A stretch of 64,000 nt of DNA from Rothia uropygialis (GCF_004137765.1 NZ_NOIS01000002.1:1-64000), one strand, 5' to 3'; numbered from the stretch's first letter, positions 36,168 to 45,551 are shown. The notes: generated by a model from the sequence alone, not told the origin. Made by a program: numbers and translations.

Positions 36168-37604
36168 GTGGCTCCGCCCAACATGAAAGTCTGGACACTT
36201 CGACGCTGGCTCGATGACGACCGGAGCCCGGATTGGAAACGACCGCGGCCCAGCTCGTCGCAACAACGCAACGATGTTATTCTCGCGCTCCTGCTTGTTT
36301 GCGCAAGCGTTTTGACCCTTGCGCTCATGCAGAGTTTCGGAGGAGGCATAGGAGACGATCGCCCGACCACGACCGCCTATATCGGCGCGGGGGTTACGCC
36401 GTTGTGTCTGGTCCTCCGTCGTCGTTTTCCTCTGATCACGCTCATCGTCTCGAGCGCGGTATTCGTTCCCATGTTCTACATCGCGACCACCGTTTCCGTG
36501 TCCGTGGTCTTCCAAGCCAGTTACTTCACGGCGATCTACACCGCGACGGCTTGGTCTCGGCATCGGCGTGCCGTATGGCTCGTCAATCTGGCCGTGGCGG
36601 TCAGTTTCACCTCGTGGCTGATACTGACATGGGTTGGCTCTGAGAACATCCTCCATGACCTGCGAGAAAACGGCGCGGAACCCGCGGGACCCTTCGATCC
36701 CGTTCTGGCCTATGCGGTCTACTCGACCGCCATCAACCTTGCTTACGTGTGTGGTGCGGCGGCCGTCGGCCGTGCGTCGTGGCGGGCGGCGCTGCGGCGT
36801 TATCGCCTGGAGGGCCAGGCACGGACCATCAGAAGCCAGTCCCATCGTCTCGCCCAGAATGCAGTCGCGGAAGAACGCATCCGCCTGGCCCGTGACCTCC
36901 ACGACTCGATCGGACACCATTTCACCGGTGTGGGACTTCAAGCCGGAGGCACGCGTCGCATTCTTGCCGCCGGCCACGACGGCACGACGGTGCGCCTCGA
37001 CGAGGCCCAGTCGAAGCTCGTGAGGGATTCTTTGGAAGCCATCGAGACGAGTACGCGCGAGGGCATTGGGGAACTGCAAACCGTGCTCAGATTGCTGCGC
37101 GAATCCGACGACCGCGACGAGTACCTCGGAACTGCGTCCGGCGAGAGCAAGACGATCCAGGATCTTCCTCAACTCGTGAAAAGTTTCGAATCAATGGGGT
37201 TGAGGGTCCGGCTATCCGTATCTGCTGAGGACGGGAAATCCCTTGACGGCCAGGGGCCGCATCTCTCGGCGGTTCTTCACCACGGGGTTTATCGTATGGT
37301 CCAGGAATCACTGACCAACGTGCTCAAGCACTCCGATGCGACCGAGGCCCAAGTTCTGTTACGGGCGTCGTGGACTGCCAACGAGCTCGAGGTCGAGGTG
37401 GCCGATCGTGGCAACCCTGTACGTCCCGAGGACCGCGGCGTGGCCCCCAGCACGGGCTCGGGCCTGCGCGGGGTGGAAGAACGCGCCTCTGTTCTGGGCG
37501 GTAAAGCCGTCTACGGTCCGCTGACCCCATGGCCTGGCTGGAAGACCCGGTTCACGGTCCCACTTCATAATGCTCAACCGTCCGCCGAAAAGGAACCGGC
37601 ATGA
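36168..37604 (+). CDS. Sensor histidine kinase (HisKA_3 family)
   Basis: 478 residues. Helices in the first half (VILALLLVCASVLTLALMQ, VTPLCLVLRRRFPLITLIVSS, FQASYFTAIYTATAW and others) form the membrane sensor. DHp helix RIRLARDLHDSIGHHFTGVGLQA has the phospho-His. HATPase motifs: VQESLTNVLKHSDAT (N box) and GSGLRGVEERASVLGG (G2 box). NarL-type kinase that phosphorylates the response regulator whose ATG overlaps its stop. Signal unknown. GTG 36168 or ATG 36183 are both possible. Confidence 0.93.
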   Translation: MAPPNMKVWTLRRWLDDDRSPDWKRPRPSSSQQRNDVILALLLVCASVLTLALMQSFGGGIGDDRPTTTAYIGAGVTPLCLVLRRRFPLITLIVSSAVFVPMFYIATTVSVSVVFQASYFTAIYTATAWSRHRRAVWLVNLAVAVSFTSWLILTWVGSENILHDLRENGAEPAGPFDPVLAYAVYSTAINLAYVCGAAAVGRASWRAALRRYRLEGQARTIRSQSHRLAQNAVAEERIRLARDLHDSIGHHFTGVGLQAGGTRRILAAGHDGTTVRLDEAQSKLVRDSLEAIETSTREGIGELQTVLRLLRESDDRDEYLGTASGESKTIQDLPQLVKSFESMGLRVRLSVSAEDGKSLDGQGPHLSAVLHHGVYRMVQESLTNVLKHSDATEAQVLLRASWTANELEVEVADRGNPVRPEDRGVAPSTGSGLRGVEERASVLGGKAVYGPLTPWPGWKTRFTVPLHNAQPSAEKEPA

Positions 37605-38311
37605 TCCAACCGTTGCGAATATTCCTCGTCGACGACCAAACCGTCGTCCGTTCGGGATTTTCTCTTGTGCTGTCCGTCGAGCCGGGGATCGAGGTGGTGG
37701 GAGAAGCGGCCAACGCGCAGTCCGCGTTGGAGCGATTGCGCGAGCAACCCGTAGACGTCGTCCTCATGGATATCCAGATGCCAGGAATGAGTGGGCTCAC
37801 GGCGACCCGATATGTAGTCCAGGAGGGCCTCGGGAAGGTCATCATGCTCACGACCTTCGATCGCTCGGACTACCTCTTTGGCGCCCTGGAGGCCGGGGCG
37901 AGCGGTTTTCTCTTGAAGACTGCAAGCGCGGAAGAGTTGGTGACGGCGATAGAAGCCGTGGCCGGCGGACAGGCCCTGCTGAGTCCGGAAGTGACCTTGC
38001 CCCTGATCCAACGCATCGTGGACGAGTCCTCGGGCTCCGGAGCTGGATACGATCCTCCCGCGGAGGAGGCGGCGCGCCGAACCCTGTGTCCGGAGGATCT
38101 TCTGGCGTTCGAAGCCCTTTCGCAGCGAGAAAAGGAAGTGCTGATCTTGATGGCCCAGGGGAAGTCGAACACCGAGATTGCCGACGATCTCTTCCTCGGG
38201 TTGGCAACCGTCAAGACTCACGTGTCACGGATTTTCGCGAAAACCCGTAGCAGAGATCGCGTCCAGGCTGTCATCTTTGCCTACCGGACGGGGTTGGCCC
38301 AGCCTTCGTGA
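37601..38311 (+). CDS. Response regulator, NarL/LuxR family
   Basis: 236 residues. Receiver domain with acidic pocket (FLVDDQ) and phospho-acceptor Asp57 in VVLMDIQMPGMSG, the switch Thr (MLTTFD) and Lys (FLLKTAS). C-terminal LuxR HTH: LSQREKEVLILMAQGKSNTE then IADDLFLGLATVKTHVSRIF. An insertion of about 30 residues (SSGSGAGYDPPAEEA) sits between the domains, as in DesR-like regulators. ATGA overlap with the kinase gene. Confidence 0.94.
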   Translation: MIQPLRIFLVDDQTVVRSGFSLVLSVEPGIEVVGEAANAQSALERLREQPVDVVLMDIQMPGMSGLTATRYVVQEGLGKVIMLTTFDRSDYLFGALEAGASGFLLKTASAEELVTAIEAVAGGQALLSPEVTLPLIQRIVDESSGSGAGYDPPAEEAARRTLCPEDLLAFEALSQREKEVLILMAQGKSNTEIADDLFLGLATVKTHVSRIFAKTRSRDRVQAVIFAYRTGLAQPS

Positions 38312-38366
38312 AGCTCCGGTCGTCCATCGCGTGACGCACCCGACGTCCGTCCCGGATTCCTCCTGC

Positions 38367-38395
38367 TGGTCAAGCGTGGTTGCCTCTGGCATACT
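38367..38395 (+). promoter_or_regulatory. Probable promoter of rpsP operon
   Basis: TGGTCA (38367-38372), 17-bp spacer, CATACT (38390-38395). It would give a leader of about 130 nt before rpsP. Confidence 0.4.
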
Positions 38396-38530
38396 TGACA
38401 GGTACTCGATGTGCGCGGCCCCTCTCACCGCGCAGCATTTGGTCCGCAGGTTCCTGACTGACAACCCCGCCCCACGGGTAGCTGACGTACCAGGAACCGA
38501 CCTTGTATAGATACAGGAGAGTCCACACAA

Positions 38531-38968
38531 GTGGCTGTAAAGATTCGTCTGAAGCGTCTGGGTAAGATCCGCGATCCCCGCTACCGTATTGTCGTTGCCG
38601 ATTCCCGCACCAAGCGAGATGGCCGCGCAATCGAGGAGATCGGCATCTACCAGCCGACCGAGAACCCTTCACTGGTTGAGCTCAATTCCGAGCGTGCTCA
38701 GTACTGGCTGTCCGTCGGCGCTCAGCCGACCGAACAGGTTCTGGCACTGCTCAAATTGACCGGTGACTGGGCCAAGTTCAAGGGCGAGGGCAACGCTGAA
38801 TCGACCGTCAAGCCGGTCGAGGCCAAGCCCGAGTTCCAGGTCCCGGAGAAGGATTCCGTGGTCATTCCCGAGGCCATCACTCCCAAGAGTGAAGAGAAGG
38901 CCGAGGCTTCTGAGTCTTCCGCGAAAAAGGCCGATGAGGCCGAGACCGGCGAAGAGTCTGCTGAGTAA
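38531..38968 (+). CDS. rpsP: 30S ribosomal protein S16
   Basis: 145 residues. The first 85 are canonical S16: [58 protein letters not shown] long acidic, Lys/Glu/Ser-rich tail (from about 95) is an actinobacterial extension. It assembles into the body of the 30S subunit. Start is GTG 38531 after AGGAGAG. First gene of the ribosome-maturation operon. Confidence 0.97.
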   Translation: MAVKIRLKRLGKIRDPRYRIVVADSRTKRDGRAIEEIGIYQPTENPSLVELNSERAQYWLSVGAQPTEQVLALLKLTGDWAKFKGEGNAESTVKPVEAKPEFQVPEKDSVVIPEAITPKSEEKAEASESSAKKADEAETGEESAE

Positions 38969-38970
38969 TT

Positions 38971-39213
38971 ATGCTTTCCGAAGCTCTGGAGCACCTCGTG
39001 CAGGGGATCGTTGATCATCCCGAAGACGTCGAAGTTCGTTCGCGTTCGGGCCGACGGGGTCAAACCCTCGAGGTCCGGGTCAATCCGGAAGATCTCGGAC
39101 GCGTCATCGGACGTGGTGGCCGAACCGCCAAGTCTGTTCGTACCGTGATCGGTGCCCTGGCTGACGGTGAGCAGGTTAGGGTCGACGTGATCGATACCGA
39201 TCGGCGTCGATAG
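38971..39213 (+). CDS. khpA: KH-domain RNA-binding protein (KhpA-like)
   Basis: 80 residues, one KH domain: VRSRSGRRGQTLEVRVNPED then LGRVIGRGGRTAKSVRTVIGAL with the GxxG loop (GRGG). It binds single-stranded RNA, probably as a general RNA chaperone. It starts 2 nt after the rpsP stop; the order rpsP-KH-rimM-trmD is standard in Gram-positives. Confidence 0.94.
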   Translation: MLSEALEHLVQGIVDHPEDVEVRSRSGRRGQTLEVRVNPEDLGRVIGRGGRTAKSVRTVIGALADGEQVRVDVIDTDRRR

Positions 39214-39239
39214 CATGCTTTGCGGCATTTCGCCGCGCT

Positions 39240-39280
39240 AACAGGCCCGTTTCCGCCCCTGTGGTGGAAGCGGGCCTGTT
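39240..39280 (+). terminator. Strong hairpin between KH gene and rimM
   Basis: AACAGGCCCG (39240-39249) pairs with CGGGCCTGTT (39271-39280), and TTCC/GGAA extend the stem. It is followed by ATATTT. It can end or attenuate the rpsP-khpA transcript before rimM. Confidence 0.75.
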
Positions 39281-39337
39281 ATATTTCCGGTGTACGGCAT
39301 GGGCCGTTCGCTGCTCATCAGGAAGGAGAAAGACGCG

Positions 39338-39916
39338 GTGCAGGTTCAGGTCGCAAGAATCGGTAAGCCTCACGGGATCAAAGGGGAAGTCACGGTGCAG
39401 CTGTACACGGACGATCCTTCGACACGCCTGGTCAAAGGGTCCGCAATCGAGATCGAGCCGTCGACCGCTTTGGCTCCGAGTGGGCGCCTGACGATCAACT
39501 CCGTCCGATGGAACAAGAGCGTCATGATTCTCGGATTCGACGAGGTCAGGTCCCGGAACGATGCGGAAACCCTGCGCAACCACAAACTCATGATGGACAG
39601 CGAGGAAGCCGAAGATACGGCGGGGTATTACGAACACGAGCTCAAGGGCCTGGATGTTTATTCCGTACCCTCGCCGGAGGTCACCGAGCTGACCAACCGC
39701 ATCGGCCAGGTTTCCGCTTTGACGACGGGACCCACACAGGATTTGCTGGTCGTCGAGCTCGACGACGGCAGCGAGGCGCTCATTCCGTTCGTCGAAGAAA
39801 TCGTGCCGGAAGTGGATCTCGAGGACGGCTTCGTCGTGGTGTGCCCTCCTCCCGGTCTCCTTGAGCTGAACCTCGCCGATGAGGGCCCCGACGAGGCCGA
39901 AGGCGAATCCGAATGA
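39338..39916 (+). CDS. rimM: Ribosome maturation factor RimM
   Basis: 192 residues from GTG 39338 (RBS AGGAAGGAG). N-terminal beta-barrel [19 protein letters not shown], then the PRC-like half with [12 protein letters not shown] and [24 protein letters not shown]. It helps 30S maturation together with S19 and acts next to S16. Its stop overlaps the ATG of trmD (ATGA). An acidic tail ([12 protein letters not shown]) is short. Confidence 0.95.
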   Translation: MQVQVARIGKPHGIKGEVTVQLYTDDPSTRLVKGSAIEIEPSTALAPSGRLTINSVRWNKSVMILGFDEVRSRNDAETLRNHKLMMDSEEAEDTAGYYEHELKGLDVYSVPSPEVTELTNRIGQVSALTTGPTQDLLVVELDDGSEALIPFVEEIVPEVDLEDGFVVVCPPPGLLELNLADEGPDEAEGESE

Positions 39917-40737
39917 ATCCTCGTTACGATGTTCTGTCGATATTCCCCGAGTACCTGCAACCTCTGGAGCTGTCCCTTATCGGCAAGGCTCGTCGTTCCG
40001 GTCTGTTGCACCTGTCTGTCCGCGACCTCCGGGAGTTCACGACGGATCGGCACCGCACGGTGGACGACACCCCTTATGGTGGTGGTGCCGGCATGGTCAT
40101 GAAGGCCGAACCATGGGCGCGGGCGTTCGAAGCCGTGCTGGAGGCGTCGACTCTGTTTCCAGATGCTTCCGACGATGCCGTCTCGGGCGACGGCACGGAT
40201 CCGCGCCCGTTGCTGGTGGTCCCTTCTCCTGCCGGATCGGTCTTTACGCAGCGCATGGCCGAAGACTTTGCGAGAGAAGAGCACGTAGTCTTCGCGTGCG
40301 GTCGATACGAAGGTATCGATGAGCGCGTTCTCGAGTGGGCAGGTGAGAGATTTCGAGTCATGCCCGTGAGCCTCGGGGACTATGTTCTCAACGGGGGAGA
40401 GGTCGCGGTCATGGCCATGATCGAGGCCACGGCGCGTTTGCTTCCGGGTGTGATCGGCAATCCCGAATCCCTGGTCGAAGAGTCCCACGCTGCCGGTCTT
40501 TTGGAATATCCGGTCTACACCAAGCCGGCCGTGTGGCGTGACCGGGAGGTCCCAGAGGTTCTTCTGTCCGGAAATCACGCGGCCATTGCTCGAGCGCGAC
40601 GGGACTGGCAACTGGAACGGACCCTACGGCGGCGCCCGGACCTGATCGAATCCTTGCCTGCCACCGGGTGGGACCGGGAAGACCGCGCGGTTCTCGAGGC
40701 CTTGGCGGTCGAACGTGACGAGAGCGATACGGAATAA
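39913..40737 (+). CDS. trmD: tRNA (guanine-N1-)-methyltransferase TrmD
   Basis: 274 residues. SPOUT fold: [56 protein letters not shown] and the knot [20 protein letters not shown] that binds S-adenosylmethionine. It makes m1G37 in tRNAs reading CUN, CCN and CGG, which prevents frameshifts. ATG overlaps the rimM stop. Confidence 0.97.
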   Translation: MNPRYDVLSIFPEYLQPLELSLIGKARRSGLLHLSVRDLREFTTDRHRTVDDTPYGGGAGMVMKAEPWARAFEAVLEASTLFPDASDDAVSGDGTDPRPLLVVPSPAGSVFTQRMAEDFAREEHVVFACGRYEGIDERVLEWAGERFRVMPVSLGDYVLNGGEVAVMAMIEATARLLPGVIGNPESLVEESHAAGLLEYPVYTKPAVWRDREVPEVLLSGNHAAIARARRDWQLERTLRRRPDLIESLPATGWDREDRAVLEALAVERDESDTE

Positions 40738-40976
40738 CCGCGGCCACGGACTGTGTCTGTGGAACTCGCCTCTGGACTGTGGCAAAATATAAAATTGCGC
40801 CGTCTCCGGGCACGCCCCTGCCGCAGGGGGAAGAGCGACCTGACGGAAGACGGCACCAGGACACCAATCATGTCTTGGCTGGTACATCACTTCGGAAGCA
40901 TTTTCGGTCAACCCCGGAAGCCTCCGTCGTATCAATCAGTCGGTGGCCTGCGGCATCGATTGAGGAGAATATCGTC

Positions 40977-41327
40977 ATGCAGACTCTGGATTTCATTGAC
41001 CAGAAGAACCTCCGCACGGACATCCCGGACTTCGGCCCGGGTGACACCGTGGACGTTCACGTGAACATCATCGAGGGCAATCGCTCCCGTGTCCAGGTCT
41101 TCCGCGGTTACGTGGTTGGCCGACAGGGTGCGGGCGTTCGCGAGACCTTCACCGTTCGCAAGGTCTCCTTCGGTGTAGGCGTGGAGCGCACGTTCCCGGT
41201 TCATTCCCCGATCTTCGACAAGATCGAGGTTCAGAGCCGCGGTGACGTTCGTCGCGCCAAGCTCTACTACATGCGTGACCGCCACGGCAAGGCCGCGCGT
41301 ATCCGCGAGAAGCGCGACAACGCATAA
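40977..41327 (+). CDS. rplS: 50S ribosomal protein L19
   Basis: 116 residues: [60 protein letters not shown], all canonical L19. RBS GAGGAG precedes ATG 40977. A 239-nt gap with an AT-rich spot (AAAATATAAAAT, 40784-40795) separates it from trmD and may hold its promoter and leader. Confidence 0.97.
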   Translation: MQTLDFIDQKNLRTDIPDFGPGDTVDVHVNIIEGNRSRVQVFRGYVVGRQGAGVRETFTVRKVSFGVGVERTFPVHSPIFDKIEVQSRGDVRRAKLYYMRDRHGKAARIREKRDNA

Positions 41328-41332
41328 GGTTC

Positions 41333-41998
41333 TTGACGAACTCGTCGCAGGCCGTTGCTACGGCCGCAGACTCGAAGCGCCGGCTCCCCTGGGGGAGCCG
41401 GCGCTTGGTCGTGGTGGCCCTGGTCATAGCCGTCCTGATAACGGTCCTCGTCCGAGGCTTGCTTCTCGAGGTCTTCTACATTCCGTCCGCTTCCATGGAG
41501 CCGAACCTCCAGGAACATGATCGTGTCGCAGTATGGCGCCCAGGCAGCGATCATCCGCATCGCGGCGACATCGTTGTCTTTGATGGAACCGGATCTCTTG
41601 CTCCTTACGAATCCGGCGACAATAAGCTAACGCAGACTATTGGCGAAATCGGCTCTTGGCTGGGTGTCGGAACTCGTCAAGGCGTGTACGTCAAGAGAGT
41701 GATCGGTGTACCGGGTGATCACGTGCACTGTTGCGCTGCCGACGGCCGAATCACCGTCAACGGGCAGGCCAAGGATGAGCCTTACATTATGCAGGGCGAC
41801 GCACCATCCGAGACGAGATTCGACGTCGTCGTGCCTGATGGCAGGATGTGGGTCATGGGCGACAACCGCTCGGATTCCAACGATTCCAGGTCTTTGATTG
41901 CCGCCCCGGGTGGCGGTCTGATCAAGACTGACAAGATCATTGGGCGGCCCGTGGCGGTGATCTGGCCCTTGAACCGGATATCCCAAATTGATCGCTGA
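41333..41998 (+). CDS. lepB: Signal peptidase I (copy 1)
   Basis: 221 residues. One N-terminal membrane helix (LVVVALVIAVLITVLVRGLL), then the catalytic Ser in YIPSASMEPNL, DRVAVW, the Lys in YVKRVIGVPGDHV and MGDNRSDSNDSR. It cleaves Sec signal peptides at the outer membrane face. TTG 41333 lies 5 nt after the rplS stop. The region coding residues 15-25 is a 15-bp perfect inverted repeat, see the separate hairpin entry; a later start is not excluded. Confidence 0.94.
   Translation: MTNSSQAVATAADSKRRLPWGSRRLVVVALVIAVLITVLVRGLLLEVFYIPSASMEPNLQEHDRVAVWRPGSDHPHRGDIVVFDGTGSLAPYESGDNKLTQTIGEIGSWLGVGTRQGVYVKRVIGVPGDHVHCCAADGRITVNGQAKDEPYIMQGDAPSETRFDVVVPDGRMWVMGDNRSDSNDSRSLIAAPGGGLIKTDKIIGRPVAVIWPLNRISQIDR
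41375..41406 (+). repeat. 15-bp perfect inverted repeat inside the start of lepB
   Basis: AAGCGCCGGCTCCCC (41375-41389) and GGGGAGCCGGCGCTT (41392-41406) with 2 nt between. It looks like a terminator for rplS placed within the first codons of the signal peptidase gene, though no long T-run follows. Confidence 0.7.
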
Positions 41999-42057
41999 GC
42001 CCCAGGGCGGTCAGTAGACTAAACCCAGACCATAGCAAGTGAGAGAAGGACACCTCT

Positions 42058-42846
42058 ATGACACCTGGCCAGCATTCCGCATCCGGTGAGCCCGCGGATG
42101 GATCCGCGGACTCGGTGCAACCTTCCTCCCCTGCAGCACGGGACAGGAAGGGAAAAGAAGAGCCCCAGGGCCTGTGGCCCAAGATCAAGGAAGTTCTGCT
42201 GGTCATCGTCTATGCGCTGATCATCGCTTTCATCGTCAAAACGTTCCTGATTCGCGGTTTCTACATCCCTTCGGGGTCCATGGAAAACACGTTGGAGCTC
42301 AATGACAGAATTTTCGTCAACGTCGCGGGAAACTACTTCAATGACCCCAAACGCGGCGACATCGTGGTCTTCAAGGACACGCAGCACTGGATCCCGGAGA
42401 ACCAGAACCCTGCGAGCACCAATCCTGTGCGCGAAGCGCTGTCCTTCGTTGGGGTGCTTCCGGACTCGTCACAGAATTACCTCATCAAGCGAGTCATCGG
42501 GCAAGGCGGTGACCATGTCAGCTGCTGCTCTTCCGACGGCAAGGTCGAGGTCAACGGAAAGCCCATTGACGAGTCATCGTATCTCTATCCGGGAGCACAA
42601 CCCTCGGATTTCCCGTTCGATGTAACGGTACCGGAGGGTGAGTACTTCGTCATGGGTGATCACCGTAATGCCTCGGCCGACTCTCGTTACCACATCCAAG
42701 AGGGCAATGAATTCGTGAAGAAGAAGGACATCGAGGGACGAGCATTCACGATCGCGTGGCCCGTGAGCCGTTGGACGTGGCTGTCCACCCCGGACGATGT
42801 CTTCAAGGACATCCCCAGTTCCGAGGCGAGCCACGGTGGCCAGTGA
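42058..42846 (+). CDS. lepB: Signal peptidase I (copy 2)
   Basis: 262 residues with a longer hydrophilic start, helix VLLVIVYALIIAFIVKTFLI, Ser in YIPSGSMENTL, DRIFVN, KRGDIVVF, Lys in LIKRVIGQGGDHV and VMGDHRNASADSR. Clearly paralogous to copy 1 but with an insert (HWIPENQNPASTNPVREALS) between the two catalytic regions. Its stop overlaps the GTG of rnhB (GTGA). Confidence 0.95.
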   Translation: MTPGQHSASGEPADGSADSVQPSSPAARDRKGKEEPQGLWPKIKEVLLVIVYALIIAFIVKTFLIRGFYIPSGSMENTLELNDRIFVNVAGNYFNDPKRGDIVVFKDTQHWIPENQNPASTNPVREALSFVGVLPDSSQNYLIKRVIGQGGDHVSCCSSDGKVEVNGKPIDESSYLYPGAQPSDFPFDVTVPEGEYFVMGDHRNASADSRYHIQEGNEFVKKKDIEGRAFTIAWPVSRWTWLSTPDDVFKDIPSSEASHGGQ

Positions 42847-43607
42847 CGGCCGCGAACAAGACGACCGCTGACGCTGAGGGCGCCGACCTCAGCGTTGAAC
42901 GACGTCTGTTCGGTCAAGGGCACCTCGGCGTCATCGGGATGGACGAGGTCGGGCGCGGGTCACTGGCCGGCCCCGTGACCGTTGGTGCCTCGTGGGTCCC
43001 TGCCGATGCGGTGCTCGAAGTCCCGGGCCTGACGGACAGCAAGGCGCTCAGCGCCCCGCGGCGTGAAGCGATGCTCCCTGCTATCAGGTCGTGGATCCAT
43101 GTTGAGACCGGGTCGTCTTCACCCGAGGAAGTCGACGCGCTCGGTATGACGCAGGCGTTGCGGCTCGCGGGTTTGCGCGCAATGAACAACTTGGCCCTCG
43201 CTGTTGGCGATGACCGTATGAATTCTTCGGCCGTACTGCTGGACGGTAAACACGATTGGTTGACTCGTGTGGCGGATCTGCTGTCACTGACGGAGCCGGA
43301 TCCCGTGAGTGAGCGCATGGACGGCGCCGTCGTGAAGGAATTGCCAGTGACAATGCAGGTCAAGGGTGATTACCGGTGTGCGAGCATTGCCGCGGCGAGT
43401 GTGGTCGCCAAGGTCGAGCGTGATTCGGTGATGCAGTCGCTGGCGCTGAAGTATCCCGCCTACGGTTGGGAGGAGAACAAAGGTTATGGTTCTTCGTCTC
43501 ATCGTGCGGCCCTGGGCACACATGGTCCGTGTGCGCTGCATCGTCTCTCGTGGTCTTTGGGCGTGACGCCGGAGCAATTGCGGGCGGCCTGGGGCAGCCG
43601 GGGTTGA
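42843..43607 (+). CDS. rnhB: Ribonuclease HII
   Basis: 254 residues from GTG 42843. GMDEVGRGSLAGPVTVGA (32-49) gives the first Asp/Glu of the active site; LTDSKALSAPRREAM, LLDGKHDWL and ASVVAKVERDSVM follow, the latter with the Asp/Lys region. It removes ribonucleotides from DNA. In many actinobacteria a DUF2469 gene follows; here it does not. Confidence 0.95.
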   Translation: MTAANKTTADAEGADLSVERRLFGQGHLGVIGMDEVGRGSLAGPVTVGASWVPADAVLEVPGLTDSKALSAPRREAMLPAIRSWIHVETGSSSPEEVDALGMTQALRLAGLRAMNNLALAVGDDRMNSSAVLLDGKHDWLTRVADLLSLTEPDPVSERMDGAVVKELPVTMQVKGDYRCASIAAASVVAKVERDSVMQSLALKYPAYGWEENKGYGSSSHRAALGTHGPCALHRLSWSLGVTPEQLRAAWGSRG

Positions 43608-43829
43608 TGAGAGAGATTCCCAGACCTCGGTCAGCACGTGTGGAGCCCATCGAGATGGGCGGTAAGCTGTCGGAGCCATCCTAGTGCAGACCCCTCTCGC
43701 GGAAAGCTGGGACAACCGTGTGGGTCGTTTCCCATGATCGGTTTAGCAGCGGCATCGGGTGCTATAGGCCGGCGCGGCGTTGTCATCAATGAGGCCTGAA
43801 TCGGCACGTGTTGAATAGCTCGGAAAAGA

Positions 43830-44576
43830 CTAATCTTTCTGCTGGGCGAGCCACTCGTCGAACGTTTGTTGGCCGCGACGCGTTTCGGCAGGTGGCAACA
43901 ACGTGCCATCGCGCATGCCGCGGCCCCAGGCCCCAGGTAGCGGAACTTGAATCACGCGTCGGGCCTGGCCGGTTGCCTTGAGATATTGCCGCACGAGCTC
44001 GGCCATATTCTCTTCACGCGGACCGGCGAGGTCCGGAGCGAGCCCGCATGGATCGCCCAGGGCGATTTTGACGAGCTCGGTCGCGACTTCGTCGGCCGCT
44101 ATCGGCTGTGACCGCATCGTGGGGATGAGGTGAAGGGGGCCGACTTTGCTGTGCCCGACGAGTTGTTTCGCGAATTCGTGAAATTGTGTCGTGCGCAGCA
44201 ACGACCACCCTCTGGCCTCGGCCAGCAGCAACTCTTCCTGAGCGGCTTTGCCCGCGTAGTAGTTGGCGTTGACCTGGGCAGCACCGATGATTGAGATCCC
44301 TACGTGGTGTGGCACCCCGGCCGCGCGTTCAGCTTCGATCAGATTGCGCGTCGCGTTCGTGAAATAGTTGATTGATGCCTTGGTGCTAATTTTGCTGGTC
44401 GCTGACACGTCGATTACGGCCGAAGCTCCGAGCAGTTTGTCCGCGAGCCCGTGACCTGTCATGAGGTCCACGCCAGAGCTTCGGCTCACGGGCTCCGGGT
44501 CGTGTCCCATAGTCAGGACCTCATCCATAACACGGTTGCCCAGCGTGCCGGTTGCCCCTGCTACAACGATTTTCAT
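43830..44576 (-). CDS. NAD(P)-binding NmrA-like protein
   Basis: 248 residues. MKIVVAGATGTLGNRVMDEV is a Rossmann start; GVDLMTGHGLADKLLGASAV, HHVGISIIGAAQ, YYAGKAAQEELLLAEARGWS (YxxxK) and LRTTQFHEFAKQLV follow. Related to SDRs that sense NADPH or reduce quinones. Start ATG 44576 puts the Rossmann strand at once. It is transcribed against the neighbouring core genes and is preceded by a palindromic operator, so it was probably inserted here. Confidence 0.88.
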   Translation of the reverse strand: MKIVVAGATGTLGNRVMDEVLTMGHDPEPVSRSSGVDLMTGHGLADKLLGASAVIDVSATSKISTKASINYFTNATRNLIEAERAAGVPHHVGISIIGAAQVNANYYAGKAAQEELLLAEARGWSLLRTTQFHEFAKQLVGHSKVGPLHLIPTMRSQPIAADEVATELVKIALGDPCGLAPDLAGPREENMAELVRQYLKATGQARRVIQVPLPGAWGRGMRDGTLLPPAETRRGQQTFDEWLAQQKD

Positions 44577-44661
44577 CGCGTTGCCCCCTCGGTAGTGGAG
44601 AATTTCGGCTAGGTTGCGACCGCTCAACAAAAACGTCGCCCACGCCTATCATGACCCCAAG

Positions 44662-44677
44662 ATAACCAGATTGTTAT
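44662..44677 (-). promoter_or_regulatory. Palindromic operator ATAACcagattGTTAT
   Basis: Perfect 5-bp arms with a 6-bp centre, 85-100 nt upstream of the NmrA-like start. Typical of HxlR, MarR or TetR targets, yet no such regulator gene is intact nearby. Confidence 0.5.
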
Positions 44678-45551
44678 ATTGAGTCTCAGTTTTTTCGCCA
44701 CCGGCGCGCTCGACGAACAGTATGAACCGTGGGCAAGGCGCCCAGATGATTGCGGCTTTGACCCGTGTGGGTAGCGAGGCCGGCATCATGTCAGGCCACC
44801 ATCGGGATCTCGGTCACCATGGAGGTCTACCGGGCCACGGTATCTTGCCGGCCGAGGGTCGAATCGTCGAGTTTCTGCATGCTCGGCTCGCGTCGATTGG
44901 GTCATCGATGACAAAGTCGGCGACTACAGCCCGGACTATGGCCTCAACGGTCTTTGATCGGGCTATCACGGTTAAACGGTTATGGGGCTGTATTGGTCGT
45001 TGAATTCCTGAAAGAACCTTCGATCGCCCTCAGGAAGGGCAAGTGTTCGGGTCACGCGCCGGGAAATTCCTTTTGAGCCGTTGCGTACGATCGTAGGGGA
45101 CTGTTGATGGTTTGGTGGATTCCGGATGAGCCGGGGCGTAACTTCCGCACCTCGGCGAGGCGGGCTGGGAACTCAACCGACCCACGCTTGTTGAACTCGT
45201 CGGGTGACGTCTTTCTCCAAAGAACCGCGATGCGTTTCTTGAACAACTGGACCAGTTCGAATAGTGGGTCGGTGATGGTCGGGGACGTTGTCTGACCAAC
45301 TTTTGCGAGGCGGAACAAACTGTCTGTCCTGTGCGAACGATTCGGCTGAACTAGTCACCGTTGATGATGCTGATGTTTCTCGAGCGCAAATGATCGAGTC
45401 GCGATTGGTGTCTCGTGGCGATCGTGTTGGATCGTCCACCGGAGTCTGACTGCCATGAATGTGTGTGACTTGTCCACAGTTGTGTGATTCTGCCCCGAGT
45501 TGAGGATCCGCCGAGGTCTTGATGTCGCATCCTTTCTGTGGGGGGTATGAC
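44678..45551. other. 874-bp stretch without a convincing gene
   Basis: I see no supported gene. A forward reading (44722-45003) and two overlapping readings near 45030-45318 lack good RBS, known motifs and consistent codon use. The reverse reading 45052-45318 (PLFELVQLFKKRIAVLWRKT) looks the most protein-like but matches no family I know. The stretch seems to be decayed sequence left by an insertion between rnhB and yraN. Confidence 0.5.

Noticed and set aside
40738-40976. Possible L19 leader RNA element
   Set aside because: I could not fold a convincing conserved structure by eye; covariance search would be needed.
41333-42846. lepB pair as assembly duplication
   Set aside because: The two proteins differ throughout and copy 2 has a unique insert, so they are genuine paralogues.
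45052-45318. Reverse 88-codon frame between the NmrA-like gene and yraN
   Set aside because: Looks partly protein-like but has overlapping readings of similar quality and no recognisable domain or RBS.
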